From CBDDGJ01 sp965227805 (lineage in GTDB: Bacteria > Pseudomonadota > Alphaproteobacteria > RS24), in assembly GCA_965227805.1 (NCBI GenBank), contig CBDDGJ010000003.1, forward strand, positions 372,001 through 436,000: DNA of 64,000 nt, read 5' to 3'. Below, in pieces: positions 43,824 to 52,358 of this stretch. The notes beneath the pieces were generated by a model, which was not told where the DNA came from, did no database searches, and was given only the letters and a program-made list of their open reading frames with translations. Positions within the stretch are counted from its first letter, which is position 1, and every line of letters begins with the position of its first letter. A program made the translations under genes and the position numbers.

Positions 43824-44726
43824 TTATGCCTCGCTTACAGGTATATCATATTCATGTCCCCATAAATCACCACTTGTTGATTTGGTTGCCGCAAAATTAG
43901 TCCAGTCTTTTACCTGCTTACCATCATAACCAACTTCAATGCCGATGCCCCCTGGTGCATAAAAGTAAAATGAGACCATTTCATCATTAGCATGACGCCC
44001 AAGATCTGCAAAAATATGTAAACCAGCCTGTTTCACACGATCCATACACTGCCCGACCTCATCAATCGTATTGACTTCGGCCATAATATGTATAACGCCT
44101 GTCGGGCTGGGGAAATTGTAAATGCCGAGCGTATGATGCCGCGGGTTATCGGCATGCATAAATAAAATACGCTGCTCAGGCATGCCGTCTGCAAAAGGCG
44201 GCAATGTCAAATCATCTGAAACACCAAAACCCATTAACTCTGTATAAAACCTAGCTGTTGCTTCATTCTCAGGGGCGGGTAAAACAATATGCCCCAGTCC
44301 CATCTCACCCGTTTTGAAACCAGAAATGCCTGCGCCCGCCACAAACGCAGCACCCGCATCGCGCCCATAAAATAGTTCGACCACATTGCCAGACGGGTCT
44401 TGGCAAGACGCAAATTCCTTAAGGGCGCGGCGGCGTGCTTCTTCTTGTGATCCACGCATTACCTCAACCCCATTTGTTTCAAGTTTTGTAATAAGTGCGT
44501 TAAAGGCGTCTTGCGATACCACTTCATAACCCGCCGCAACAAAACGCTCATCCTCACCTTTTTCAATAATATAACGAAAAGGGGCATCATCCATACGCAA
44601 ATATTTGCCCCCCGCACCATCATCAGATACAGCAGCTTTGAACCCCAACACCGTTTGCGCAAATTCAGCCCATGCCTCGGGATTGTTCATTTGCAATCGG
44701 ATATATCCTAAGTTCATAATTCCCAT
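43824..44726 (-). CDS. hsaC: 3,4-DHSA extradiol dioxygenase (300 aa)
   Basis: This is a two-domain vicinal-oxygen-chelate extradiol dioxygenase that cleaves the catechol ring of 3,4-DHSA (ring A of the secosteroid). The iron ligands are H146 (GLGHIVLP), H213 (GVIHIMAEV) and E264 (GIGIEVGYDG). The N-terminal domain is the degenerate copy typical of the BphC family. AGGGG lies 9 bases before the ATG at 44726. It sits in the conserved order hsaA-hsaD-hsaC. The usual next gene, hsaB, is missing here. Confidence 0.92.
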   Translation of the reverse strand: MGIMNLGYIRLQMNNPEAWAEFAQTVLGFKAAVSDDGAGGKYLRMDDAPFRYIIEKGEDERFVAAGYEVVSQDAFNALITKLETNGVEVMRGSQEEARRRALKEFASCQDPSGNVVELFYGRDAGAAFVAGAGISGFKTGEMGLGHIVLPAPENEATARFYTELMGFGVSDDLTLPPFADGMPEQRILFMHADNPRHHTLGIYNFPSPTGVIHIMAEVNTIDEVGQCMDRVKQAGLHIFADLGRHANDEMVSFYFYAPGGIGIEVGYDGKQVKDWTNFAATKSTSGDLWGHEYDIPVSEA

Positions 44727-44747
44727 AATCTTTTCCCCTCGTAATGG

Positions 44748-45572
44748 TTAATCATGCAATAAAAAATCAATACTCAATGAATTAAATAAGCGTGCATATT
44801 CTATCATAACCCAATGGCCACACGCATTTATCTCAACCAGACGCGACGTTTGATTTGCTTCAACACATAAGCGCTTGCCCGCAGGGGGCATAAACGCATC
44901 ATTCATACCCCAAAATGTTAAAATAGGGCATGTAAGCTCTGATAGATGTGGACCCAGATTTGGTGTTTTCATGGTTGTGAGCACTTCTTGCGGTTGCGTT
45001 TCGGCAATCGCCCAGCGCATGGCAATCAGCTTATCTGTTATATGGGTGGGGTTAAACACGAAATTGCGCAATACTTCGCCCAACGTATCGAGGGTGATCC
45101 CATCACGTGCACTTGCCATCATTTTGGCGATGCCAGGCATTTCAAAATAAGCCGGTTGCTCATCTATACAGCCAGGGCCCATTAAAATGAGTCGTTCAAC
45201 AAATTCAGGATGCTTAAGTGCGATTTGTATCGCAACACCACCGCCCAAGGAATTACCAACAAAATGACATGAATGAACACCTAAAGAGCGCAGCCCTGCC
45301 ATGAGCGTATCGCAAAACAAAGCCAGCGTATAATCGCCTAAATCTAATGGCTTATCACTATACCCAAACCCGATCATATCGGGCAAAATCACCCGAAAAC
45401 CCGCCGCAGCAAAAGCATCTACATTTAGGTGAAAATTGGCATAAGCACTATTGCCTGGCCCTGAACCGTGCAAAAACACAACGGGCGCACCATCCGGATT
45501 GCCATATTCCAGCACGTGCATGCGAATAGGACCAGCATCAACATATTTTCCTTCAGGCGGCAATTTGTCCAT
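44748..45572 (-). CDS. hsaD: Meta-cleavage product (4,9-DSHA) hydrolase (274 aa)
   Basis: This alpha/beta-hydrolase splits the carbon-carbon bond of the HsaC product, giving HIP and 2-hydroxyhexa-2,4-dienoate. The nucleophile is in FVGNSLGGGVAIQ, the acid in FWGMNDAFMP and the His in NACGHWVMIE, and HGSGPGNSAYANF is the oxyanion region. The start at 45572 (MDKLPPEGK) has AAGGAT upstream and lies 22 bp past the hsaA stop. The long N-terminal extension open to 45758 lies inside hsaA and is not used. Confidence 0.92.
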   Translation of the reverse strand: MDKLPPEGKYVDAGPIRMHVLEYGNPDGAPVVFLHGSGPGNSAYANFHLNVDAFAAAGFRVILPDMIGFGYSDKPLDLGDYTLALFCDTLMAGLRSLGVHSCHFVGNSLGGGVAIQIALKHPEFVERLILMGPGCIDEQPAYFEMPGIAKMMASARDGITLDTLGEVLRNFVFNPTHITDKLIAMRWAIAETQPQEVLTTMKTPNLGPHLSELTCPILTFWGMNDAFMPPAGKRLCVEANQTSRLVEINACGHWVMIEYARLFNSLSIDFLLHD

Positions 45573-45594
45573 TATCCTTATCCATTTGCTGCCA

Positions 45595-46758
45595 TCAAAT
45601 AAACATATCGGTGTTTTCGGCACCAAGCTGCACCGCACCAAAATTACGTGCAAAAGCAACTGGATTATTTGCCACATGCGCGCGCGCAATATGAATGTCA
45701 TGCCATATTTGCTGAATTGGTGAACCAGCAAACACGCTGCGTCCACCAGCAATGTCAAATAATAAATCGACAGCTTGGATCATACGCTCAATAACCAAAC
45801 TTGCCTGATAACGATATTTCGCCCGATCTTGTAAGGGGATCTCTTGCCCGCTTTCAACTGCCGCCACCATGCGATCAAAGTTACGATACATAATGGTTTC
45901 GGTTTCATCGATTAAGTTTGCGACTTCGGCCACACGGCGCGTTACATCCGGGTCACTGCCCAAGCGTGTTACGTCGGTTGAACTTGCGGCAGCATTCTCA
46001 ATAAATAGTCGCAAAGCGTGTTTAGCCGCGCCAATAGCAGGTGTGCACACAACCCGAATGAATATTTGTGCCCACGGAATATTATATATGGGGTTATCCT
46101 GGCTGTGCTTACACATAAACCCATCCATTTGGTGATGCGTTCTATGTTCAGGAACAAAAACAGGTTTTTCAATAACAATGTCATTCGACCCTGTCGCCTG
46201 CAAGCCCATAACATGCCATGTATCTTCTATAACATAATCATCGCGCGGCACGAGAAATGTCCGATAATGAATATTATCGGGCTGATCCATAATCAGACCA
46301 CCAAGCAAAACCCATGAACAATGCGCCGATCCGCTGCTCCACGCCCAGCGTCCACTCAGATTAAATCCGCCTTTTGTCGTTTCAACTTGCGCGCCAGCCG
46401 GATTATAGGATGATGAAATCAGTGTATCAGCATCTTTGCCATAAACATCTTCACACGCCTGTGGCGGCATTAAAGATAATTGATATGCGTGAACAGCGAT
46501 AATGCCAGCAATCCATGAGGTTGACATATCTTGTTCGGCAAGCGCGACCGATGCACGAAAAAAGTCTTGTGGATAAAGCTCATCGCCCCCATATTTTTTG
46601 GGTAAAAATGCACGAAAAAAACCGGTTTTTTGAATGGCCGCCACAACATCTTTGGCAACCTGGCGCTGTTCACGCCCTTTATCAGCATATTGCTTTACGA
46701 TATCCAGCACCGGTGAAATATCCAATACAGCGCTATTAGCCATTGTTTTTGCAGTCAT
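45595..46758 (-). CDS. hsaA: 3-HSA hydroxylase, flavin-dependent oxygenase component (387 aa)
   Basis: HsaA is a class D flavin monooxygenase (acyl-CoA dehydrogenase fold) that converts 3-HSA to the catechol 3,4-DHSA. Family text includes TGFFRAFLPKKYGGDEL, ASVALAEQDMSTSWIAGI, GRWAWSSGSAHCSWVLLGG and a C-terminal DIAGGRSVFAGSPIQQIWHDIH. The ATG at 46758 has AAGGAGAG upstream. It is the first gene of the 20-gene minus-strand run, and the CGTA palindrome at 46797-46823 lies in its promoter. Its reductase HsaB is not encoded in the window. Confidence 0.92.
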   Translation of the reverse strand: MTAKTMANSAVLDISPVLDIVKQYADKGREQRQVAKDVVAAIQKTGFFRAFLPKKYGGDELYPQDFFRASVALAEQDMSTSWIAGIIAVHAYQLSLMPPQACEDVYGKDADTLISSSYNPAGAQVETTKGGFNLSGRWAWSSGSAHCSWVLLGGLIMDQPDNIHYRTFLVPRDDYVIEDTWHVMGLQATGSNDIVIEKPVFVPEHRTHHQMDGFMCKHSQDNPIYNIPWAQIFIRVVCTPAIGAAKHALRLFIENAAASSTDVTRLGSDPDVTRRVAEVANLIDETETIMYRNFDRMVAAVESGQEIPLQDRAKYRYQASLVIERMIQAVDLLFDIAGGRSVFAGSPIQQIWHDIHIARAHVANNPVAFARNFGAVQLGAENTDMFI

Positions 46759-46796
46759 ATAAACTCTCCTTTTCGCCAATAATTATAACAATCAAT

Positions 46797-46823
46797 GCGT
46801 AAAAATAAAACATATTTTTTACG
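46797..46823. promoter_or_regulatory. Candidate operator, CGTA...TACG palindrome, site 3 (hsaA promoter)
   Basis: GCGTAAAAATAAAACATATT followed by TTTTACG is a strong inverted repeat (CGTAAAAATA against TATTTTTTACG). It lies 38 bp upstream of the hsaA ATG. Further half-sites (TTTTTTACG at 46824-46832 and GCGTATTTC near 46860) follow in the same gap, suggesting cooperative binding. It would control the whole ring-degradation operon. Confidence 0.6.
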
Positions 46824-46874
46824 TTTTTTACGATTATTTGTGAATAATAATCTGGTTTTGCGTATTTCATACAC

Positions 46875-48401
46875 TTATAATTTATATTTTAAGACTTTTC
46901 CCGAAGCGTTAAGCGGCAAATCATTCACAAATGTGATACGCCGTGGCACTTTGAAATTTGCCATATGCTCACGTGCCCAAGCGATAAGAGCTGCTTGTGT
47001 TAACTCAACATTGTCTTCAAGAACGACAAAAGCCTGTGGCACTTCGCCAAGCCGCTCATCCGGCAGCGCTTTTACGGCAATATTTTTTACGCCCGCATGC
47101 GTTAATAATATTTTCTCAACTTCTGCCGGATAACAATTAAACCCACCAACAATCAGCATATCTTTTTTGCGGTCAATAATTTTGATATAGCCATCTGCAT
47201 CTTGCACCGCAATATCACCCGTTTTAAGCCAACCATCGGCGCTAAGCACTTCGGCTGTTGCCGCCTCATCTTCAAAATAGCCTTGCATAACATTAAACCC
47301 ACGCACCCATAATTCACCCGCATCACCCCGGGCAACATCTACGCCATCATCATCAACAATACGCAACGAGGTTTCCGGCAAAGCGCGACCACATGTCGTC
47401 GCAATGGTTTCAAAATCATCTCCCTGCTGGCAAAGCGTTACAACGCCTGAGGATTCGGTCAAACCATAAGCCGAAAAAACATGGTCAATGCCTAACTCTT
47501 CATGCATGCGTCGAATCAAATCAACGGGAATGGTTGTGGCACCCGTTGTGGCAATACGCAGGCTGGATATATCATGTTCGGACAAATCCTCATAAGCTAA
47601 CAGGGATTGAAAAATTGTCGGCGCGCCTGGCATGACCGTAATTTTATCATGCGCAATTCGGCGCGCTATATCCGCAGGTTCAAAAACTGTAACCGGGTAA
47701 ATGGCTGCGCCCCTAATCAGGCAAGATAACCACCCCGCCTTATAGCCGAAACTATGGAAAAAAGGATTGACAATAAGATAACGATCTTGCGCCCGCATGC
47801 CGATTGCTTGGGTAAATATATCAAACACAGCAACATTTTGCCCATGCGTTGTCATCACACCTTTCGGCATGCCTGTGGTGCCGGATGTATATAAAATATC
47901 AGATATATCATCTGGGGAAAGATGATCAATAAAATCAGGCAGCAATGCACTTGTTGCCTGGTGTAAAAAGGGCAAAAGGGCTGATTGTGCGCTTGTTTCA
48001 TCCCATAAGGGAATAATTTCCTTAAGATGTGGCAAATCATGCCCCGCAAGTTGCGCGGGATAATCGCATCCCAGAAAATGCGTAGCTGTGAATAAAATAC
48101 GACATTTTGCTCGCCGCAGAATATCCGCCGCTTCTGCCCCCTTAAAACGTGTATTTAGCGGCACTAACCGTGCGCCTAAAACGTGCCCGCCCAAAGCGGC
48201 GATTATCCATTCGGCACAATTTGGCGCCCAAATGGCAAAACAATCGCCTTTTTCCAAACCACGGGCACGCAATAAATGGGCAAGCCGTAAAACAGTTTGT
48301 AAAAGTTCATTATATGTCAAGCGCCATGCGCCATCTTTAATGGCCAGAGCGTCAGGCGTGCTACGTGCTGCCGCCAATAGACTATGCGGTATGGTTTTCA
48401 T
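46875..48401 (-). CDS. fadD3: HIP-CoA ligase, FadD3-like (508 aa)
   Basis: FadD3 activates HIP to HIP-CoA at the start of C/D-ring degradation. The AMP-binding motif is LYTSGTTGMPKGV, and YLIVNPFFHSFGYKAGWLSC closely matches mycobacterial FadD3. FSAYGLTESSG, the hinge RKKDMLIVGGFNCYPAEVE and the C-terminal catalytic Lys motif NASGKVLK are present. It lies upstream of and in the same direction as hsaA but is separated by a promoter region with the palindrome. The gene itself is divergent from the SDR at 48530 over another such site. Confidence 0.9.
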   Translation of the reverse strand: MKTIPHSLLAAARSTPDALAIKDGAWRLTYNELLQTVLRLAHLLRARGLEKGDCFAIWAPNCAEWIIAALGGHVLGARLVPLNTRFKGAEAADILRRAKCRILFTATHFLGCDYPAQLAGHDLPHLKEIIPLWDETSAQSALLPFLHQATSALLPDFIDHLSPDDISDILYTSGTTGMPKGVMTTHGQNVAVFDIFTQAIGMRAQDRYLIVNPFFHSFGYKAGWLSCLIRGAAIYPVTVFEPADIARRIAHDKITVMPGAPTIFQSLLAYEDLSEHDISSLRIATTGATTIPVDLIRRMHEELGIDHVFSAYGLTESSGVVTLCQQGDDFETIATTCGRALPETSLRIVDDDGVDVARGDAGELWVRGFNVMQGYFEDEAATAEVLSADGWLKTGDIAVQDADGYIKIIDRKKDMLIVGGFNCYPAEVEKILLTHAGVKNIAVKALPDERLGEVPQAFVVLEDNVELTQAALIAWAREHMANFKVPRRITFVNDLPLNASGKVLKYKL

Positions 48402-48484
48402 AAAAATACCCTATCGCAAAGGCAAAAAAAATTCTATGCAAAATTTACAAGATATACAAAATTTATGGTAAAAATTATCAAAAT

Positions 48485-48510
48485 GCGTAAAATAAAAGCA
48501 TATTTTTACG
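48485..48510. promoter_or_regulatory. Candidate operator, CGTA...TACG palindrome, site 4 (fadD3/SDR promoter)
   Basis: GCGTAAAATAAAAGCATATT followed by TTTACG lies between the divergent fadD3 (84 bp away) and SDR (20 bp away) genes. It resembles site 3 in both halves (GCGTAAAA and CATATTTTTACG). It has the one-base-shorter spacing seen in site 2. Confidence 0.58.
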
Positions 48511-48529
48511 AAATTAAGGATATAGAATT

Positions 48530-49309
48530 ATGCAAGATTTTACAAACCAAACCATTATCGTAACCGGTGGAGGGCGGGGTATTGGTCATGGTATTAGTTC
48601 TGCTTTCGCACATGCAGGCGCACAGCTTATCATTTGCGGGCGCACCGAACCCCTTGCTTTTGACGCGAAAATTTCAGAACAAATTCACTTTCTTTCGCTT
48701 GATATTCGCGAAGCAGGCGCTGCGGATAAGCTGGTTGAGTTTGCAATACAAAAAACGGGCAGGCTTGATTGTCTTATCAATAATGCAGGCGGCGGACCGG
48801 CGATTGCCTCTGCCAAAGCCAGCCCGCGTTTAACAGAATCCATTATTCGTCTTAATTTGCTTGCCCCCTTTTATCTATGTCAGGCAGCCCATCGTGTAAT
48901 GGCGGCGCAAAATGGAGGCGGGTCTATCATCAATATATCCAGCGTATCAGCAACGCGCTCCTCGCCAGGGAGCGTTGCTTATGGCGCCGCCAAAGCAGGC
49001 TTACTTAATCTCACCACATCTTTGGCGATGGAATGGGCGCCGCATATACGCGTTAACGCCATTATTGCTGGCTTGATTGCAACAGAAGCATCGCATGAGC
49101 ATTATGGCGGAAAAAGCGGCATGGCATATCTGGCAGCCGCGCTACCAATGAAACGCATGGGCACGCCGCACGACATTGCACATGCCTGCCTGTTTTTGGC
49201 AGATCCAAAATCATCTTATATGTCCGGCACGTGTTTAGAGGTGTTTGGCGGTGGTGAGCCCCCTAGCTTTCTTAAAACTGTCGAAGCAGCACGCGCACAG
49301 AGCAAATAA
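48530..49309 (+). CDS. Short-chain dehydrogenase/reductase (259 aa)
   Basis: This classical SDR has VTGGGRGIGHGIS near the N-terminus, NNAGGGP and the active site NISSVSATRSSPGSVAYGAAKAG. The Arg in CGRTEP after beta-2 suggests NADP preference. The C-terminus carries FLADPKSSYMSGTCLEVFGGG. It resembles 3-oxoacyl-ACP reductase-like and hydroxysteroid SDRs. AAGGA precedes the ATG by 8-9 bases. Divergent from fadD3 over a candidate operator, so coregulation with HIP degradation is likely. The substrate is unknown. Confidence 0.84.
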   Translation: MQDFTNQTIIVTGGGRGIGHGISSAFAHAGAQLIICGRTEPLAFDAKISEQIHFLSLDIREAGAADKLVEFAIQKTGRLDCLINNAGGGPAIASAKASPRLTESIIRLNLLAPFYLCQAAHRVMAAQNGGGSIINISSVSATRSSPGSVAYGAAKAGLLNLTTSLAMEWAPHIRVNAIIAGLIATEASHEHYGGKSGMAYLAAALPMKRMGTPHDIAHACLFLADPKSSYMSGTCLEVFGGGEPPSFLKTVEAARAQSK

Positions 49310-49352
49310 GCCGGGTTAAATATATCAAAACGTAAGTTTTATGCCTATCGCC

Positions 49353-50231
49353 TCAATACACAACCACCGGGCTAGGTGGTAGGGGTGCGCCAAGTGCATC
49401 ACGATAAGACAATGGCTGTTTGCCATCCTTGTCGGTAATATTATAGCGGTCTTTAGCGATTTCCGCCGAAATAACCGTATGGCCACTAATCTCTTCTGCT
49501 TTTGGGTCGGTCGCGATGGCATAACAAATATGGCCAATAAAATCGGGTGACTCGGCGCTGGCAATTAAATCTTTATATTGTTCTGGACGAACCTCTGCAG
49601 CAATTAAAGCACGTTCGGTTAATAGCGGGCCCATCCAAATTGAGACAGTGTGAACATTGAACGGCTTTAAGTCAACCGCCATGTCATGCGCCAGCTTGTC
49701 AACACCCGCTTTTTGCGCGCCATAAGCAGGCCCATGCATATAACACCGTGCCCCATAAGATGAGCTAAAAGCAATTAAGCCAGATTGCTGCGCTGCCATA
49801 ATTTTTGCCGCATGCCAGCTACATACATAGGCACTTCTTAAGCCCACATCAATAATACCTTGCGCAGCAAGCTCTTTTTCCCAAAACGGTTTTTGTTCAA
49901 TCAGCTGCGCGTGCATATGCGCGGCATTATTAAATAAAATGTCTAAACGCCCCTGCTCCTTGTTAATCCGCTCAAACAAAGCAGCAACTTGTGCATCATC
50001 TGCATGGTCGCACACAACGCCTATACCCGTGCCGCCGGCTTCCGTTACTGCTTGAGCGGTTTCCGCCACCGTTCCCGGCAAGGGCGTTCCGTCCCAGCCA
50101 AACGCATGCCCCGGACTTTCGCTACGCCCCGTGACATAAACAGTCATTCCTTTTTCACCAAGCGCGCGGGCAACACCTTTGCCAGCACCACGGCTTGCGC
50201 CTGTAACAAGTGCAATCTTTGCGTCTAACAT
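49353..50231 (-). CDS. Short-chain dehydrogenase/reductase, DHRS1-like (292 aa)
   Basis: This SDR has VTGASRGAGKGVARALGEKG (Ala in place of the usual Ile-Gly), then an insertion (SPGHAFGWDGTPLPGT) before the third strand. Its NNAAHMHAQ segment has NNAA instead of NNAG. The active site is SSSYGARCYMHGPAYGAQKAG. These traits are those of the DHRS1-like group, some of which reduce steroids and carbonyl compounds. It converges on the SDR at 48530 and is divergent from the flavoprotein at 50392. A role in reduction or oxidation of a ketosteroid is inferred from context. Confidence 0.82.
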   Translation of the reverse strand: MLDAKIALVTGASRGAGKGVARALGEKGMTVYVTGRSESPGHAFGWDGTPLPGTVAETAQAVTEAGGTGIGVVCDHADDAQVAALFERINKEQGRLDILFNNAAHMHAQLIEQKPFWEKELAAQGIIDVGLRSAYVCSWHAAKIMAAQQSGLIAFSSSYGARCYMHGPAYGAQKAGVDKLAHDMAVDLKPFNVHTVSIWMGPLLTERALIAAEVRPEQYKDLIASAESPDFIGHICYAIATDPKAEEISGHTVISAEIAKDRYNITDKDGKQPLSYRDALGAPLPPSPVVVY

Positions 50232-50349
50232 ATCATGATCCTTCGTTTTATATTATCAAGGTAAAACATATAGCAATATAGCTATATTATAAATATAACT
50301 CTTGCAATCTACGATTTAACAGCTTTAATAGCAAATAATATGTTGTTCT

Positions 50350-50376
50350 ACGTATTTTTTGGGCAATAAATATACG
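50350..50376. promoter_or_regulatory. Candidate operator, CGTA...TACG palindrome, site 5 (flavoprotein promoter)
   Basis: ACGTATTTTTTGGGCAATAA followed by ATATACG is nearly the same as site 1 at 6483-6509, including the AA after the last G. It ends 15 bp before the ATG at 50392, a position that suits repression. The same gap holds the perfect palindrome AATATAGCTATATT (50275-50288), which belongs to no other motif family seen here. Confidence 0.62.
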
Positions 50377-50391
50377 AAGTGAGAATTATAT

Positions 50392-52080
50392 ATGGCGCAT
50401 GATACATCCCCTTGGTTTACAAAAGTTGAGCCTTTCCATAGCAAAAGTGTAAAATGGGATATGCGTGCCGATATTGTGGTGGTTGGTGCAGGTGGTGCGG
50501 GCATGGCGGCGGCGGTGCAGGCTTTGGAGAATGGATTGTCCGTTATTGTAGTAGATAAGTTTAATGGCGGCGGCACAACATATGCGAGCGGCGGGGTTAT
50601 CTATGCTGGCGGGGGCACGACTATACAAGAACAAGCCGGTGTTAGCGATAGCCCGCAAAATATGTTTGCTTATCTAAAAAAAGAAACAGGCAATATTATT
50701 AAAGACGATACATTAATGGATTTTTGTAAGCGGAGCCCTGAAACCATTGAGTGGTTACAAAAACATAATGTTATTTTTGGAACAAAACTTTGGCCACAAA
50801 AAACATCTTATCCTGCCCCACAATATTTTCTTTACCATAGCGATAATTCTTTGCTTGAAGACTATAAGGCAATAGCAAAACCTGCAGCGCGCGGACATCG
50901 TGGTTATGTGCCCCCCAAACAAGGCAAGAAGGCTATGAATTTAGGCGGCTCTATTTTTGATCCGCTTAAAGCCAGCGCACAAAAAATGGGATTACAATTT
51001 GAGGACTATGCCGAAGCGCGCCAATTGATTGAAAATAATAATCGCATTACTGGCATAAAAGTCTTGGCTTTTCGCGATCCGGTTATGAAACAAACTTATA
51101 TCCGTCTGCGCCAAAAAGCACAAAAATTCATGAATTTTCTACCGCCTATTTTACCCGGTGCCGCTTTGTTGAAAAAGCATGGTTTACGTTATCTAAAAAA
51201 AGCGGAGCAATTAGAAGTAAATCGCCAAAGCTTATTCATTAAGGCACAAAAGGGGGTTATTCTTGCCGCCGGAGGTTTTGTTTTTAACCGAAATATGTTC
51301 GCGCATTATGCCCCTAAATATGCAAGTGGTTTCCCACTCGGCACAACTGGCGACGATGGATCAGGTATTCATTTAGGTATGAGTGTGGGCGGAAAAATTG
51401 GCAATATGAACCGTGCTTCAGCGTGGCGCTTTATTAACCCGCCCCTATCTTTTGCCAAAGGTTTAATTGTAAATGCGCAAGGGCAACGTTTTATAAATGA
51501 AATGGTTTATGGCGCAGCCTTAGGATGTGAAATTGCTGAAAATCATGATGCAACTGCATGGTTAATTCTTGATAAAAATTTAGTCAAATCTGCTTTGCAC
51601 GAAGTAAAGGGGGGTAATGTGTTACCCTTTCAACGCGATTTGGCGCGGCTTAATATTTGGCTCGCGTCCAAAAAAACCAAAACACTAACCGAGCTTGCCA
51701 GTAAAATTAAATGTGATCCGAAAAATTTAAGCGCACAGATTGATACCTATAATCGGCTTGCGCGTGGTGAAATGAACGATATGTTTGGCAAAGCAAAACA
51801 TGATTTAGCTGAAATAAAAATACCACCCTATTACGCCATAAATATTTCAATAAATGCAAAATTATTCCCTTGCCCTGTATTGACATTGGGTGGATTATGC
51901 GTTGATGAAACATCAGGACGTGTATTACACAACGCAACAAATAAACCTATTGATGGGCTTTATGCTGCTGGGCGCAATGCTATTGGTATATGTTCGCATA
52001 ATTATGTAAGTGGTTTATCAATTGCTGATGCAATTTATTCAGGACGACGTGCGGCACGCCATATTACAAAGCAAAAATAA
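50392..52080 (+). CDS. FAD-dependent ketosteroid dehydrogenase-like flavoprotein (562 aa)
   Basis: This member of the fumarate-reductase/KstD superfamily has the dinucleotide site VVVGAGGAGMAAAV at about residues 28-41, then VDKFNGGGTTYASGGVIYAGGG. The C-terminal block GLYAAGRNAIGICSHNYVSGLSIADAIYSGRRAARH differs from the KstD signature YPGAGATLG. It therefore represents another subfamily, perhaps a 3-keto-5-alpha-steroid delta-4-dehydrogenase or a related oxidoreductase. The substrate is unknown. It is divergent from the SDR at 49353 over a candidate operator and lies 278 bp from the second DUF1329 gene, which is convergent. Confidence 0.78.
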   Translation: MAHDTSPWFTKVEPFHSKSVKWDMRADIVVVGAGGAGMAAAVQALENGLSVIVVDKFNGGGTTYASGGVIYAGGGTTIQEQAGVSDSPQNMFAYLKKETGNIIKDDTLMDFCKRSPETIEWLQKHNVIFGTKLWPQKTSYPAPQYFLYHSDNSLLEDYKAIAKPAARGHRGYVPPKQGKKAMNLGGSIFDPLKASAQKMGLQFEDYAEARQLIENNNRITGIKVLAFRDPVMKQTYIRLRQKAQKFMNFLPPILPGAALLKKHGLRYLKKAEQLEVNRQSLFIKAQKGVILAAGGFVFNRNMFAHYAPKYASGFPLGTTGDDGSGIHLGMSVGGKIGNMNRASAWRFINPPLSFAKGLIVNAQGQRFINEMVYGAALGCEIAENHDATAWLILDKNLVKSALHEVKGGNVLPFQRDLARLNIWLASKKTKTLTELASKIKCDPKNLSAQIDTYNRLARGEMNDMFGKAKHDLAEIKIPPYYAINISINAKLFPCPVLTLGGLCVDETSGRVLHNATNKPIDGLYAAGRNAIGICSHNYVSGLSIADAIYSGRRAARHITKQK

Positions 52081-52306
52081 TAAGGACAAAAATGATAAGG
52101 CAACAGTAAAACTGCTTAAAACTGCACCTATAATCTGTCATGCAGATAATGGTATATGTTCCTCAAATTTATAATCATTTTCATAATCTGTTGCATAACC
52201 CGGCATCAAATCTATATCATATAGTAAAATATCGCTTAAATTGGGGGATGTATCATTTTATGAATATGTAAATAAGGTCATAGTGATGGTTTTATACCGG
52301 CATAAA

Positions 52307-52336
52307 AAGAGGCGGGAACGAATGCCCCCGCCTCTT
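52307..52336 (-). terminator. Intrinsic terminator of the DUF1302-DUF1329 unit, copy B
   Basis: Same 10-bp stem (AAGAGGCGGG against CCCGCCTCTT) and T-run as in copy A. It also lies downstream of the convergent flavoprotein gene and may stop transcription from that side. Confidence 0.85.
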
Positions 52337-52358
52337 AGCTCATTAACCAGTCAAGAAA

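Noticed and set aside
45573..45758. N-terminal extension of the HsaD reading frame
   Set aside because: The extension lies within the 3' end of hsaA. The ATG at 45572 has a ribosome site and starts where HsaD proteins normally begin.
50275..50288. Perfect palindrome AATATAGCTATATT in the SDR/flavoprotein gap as a third operator family
   Set aside because: It has no second occurrence that I could find in the other promoters, and such AT palindromes arise easily in AT-rich DNA.
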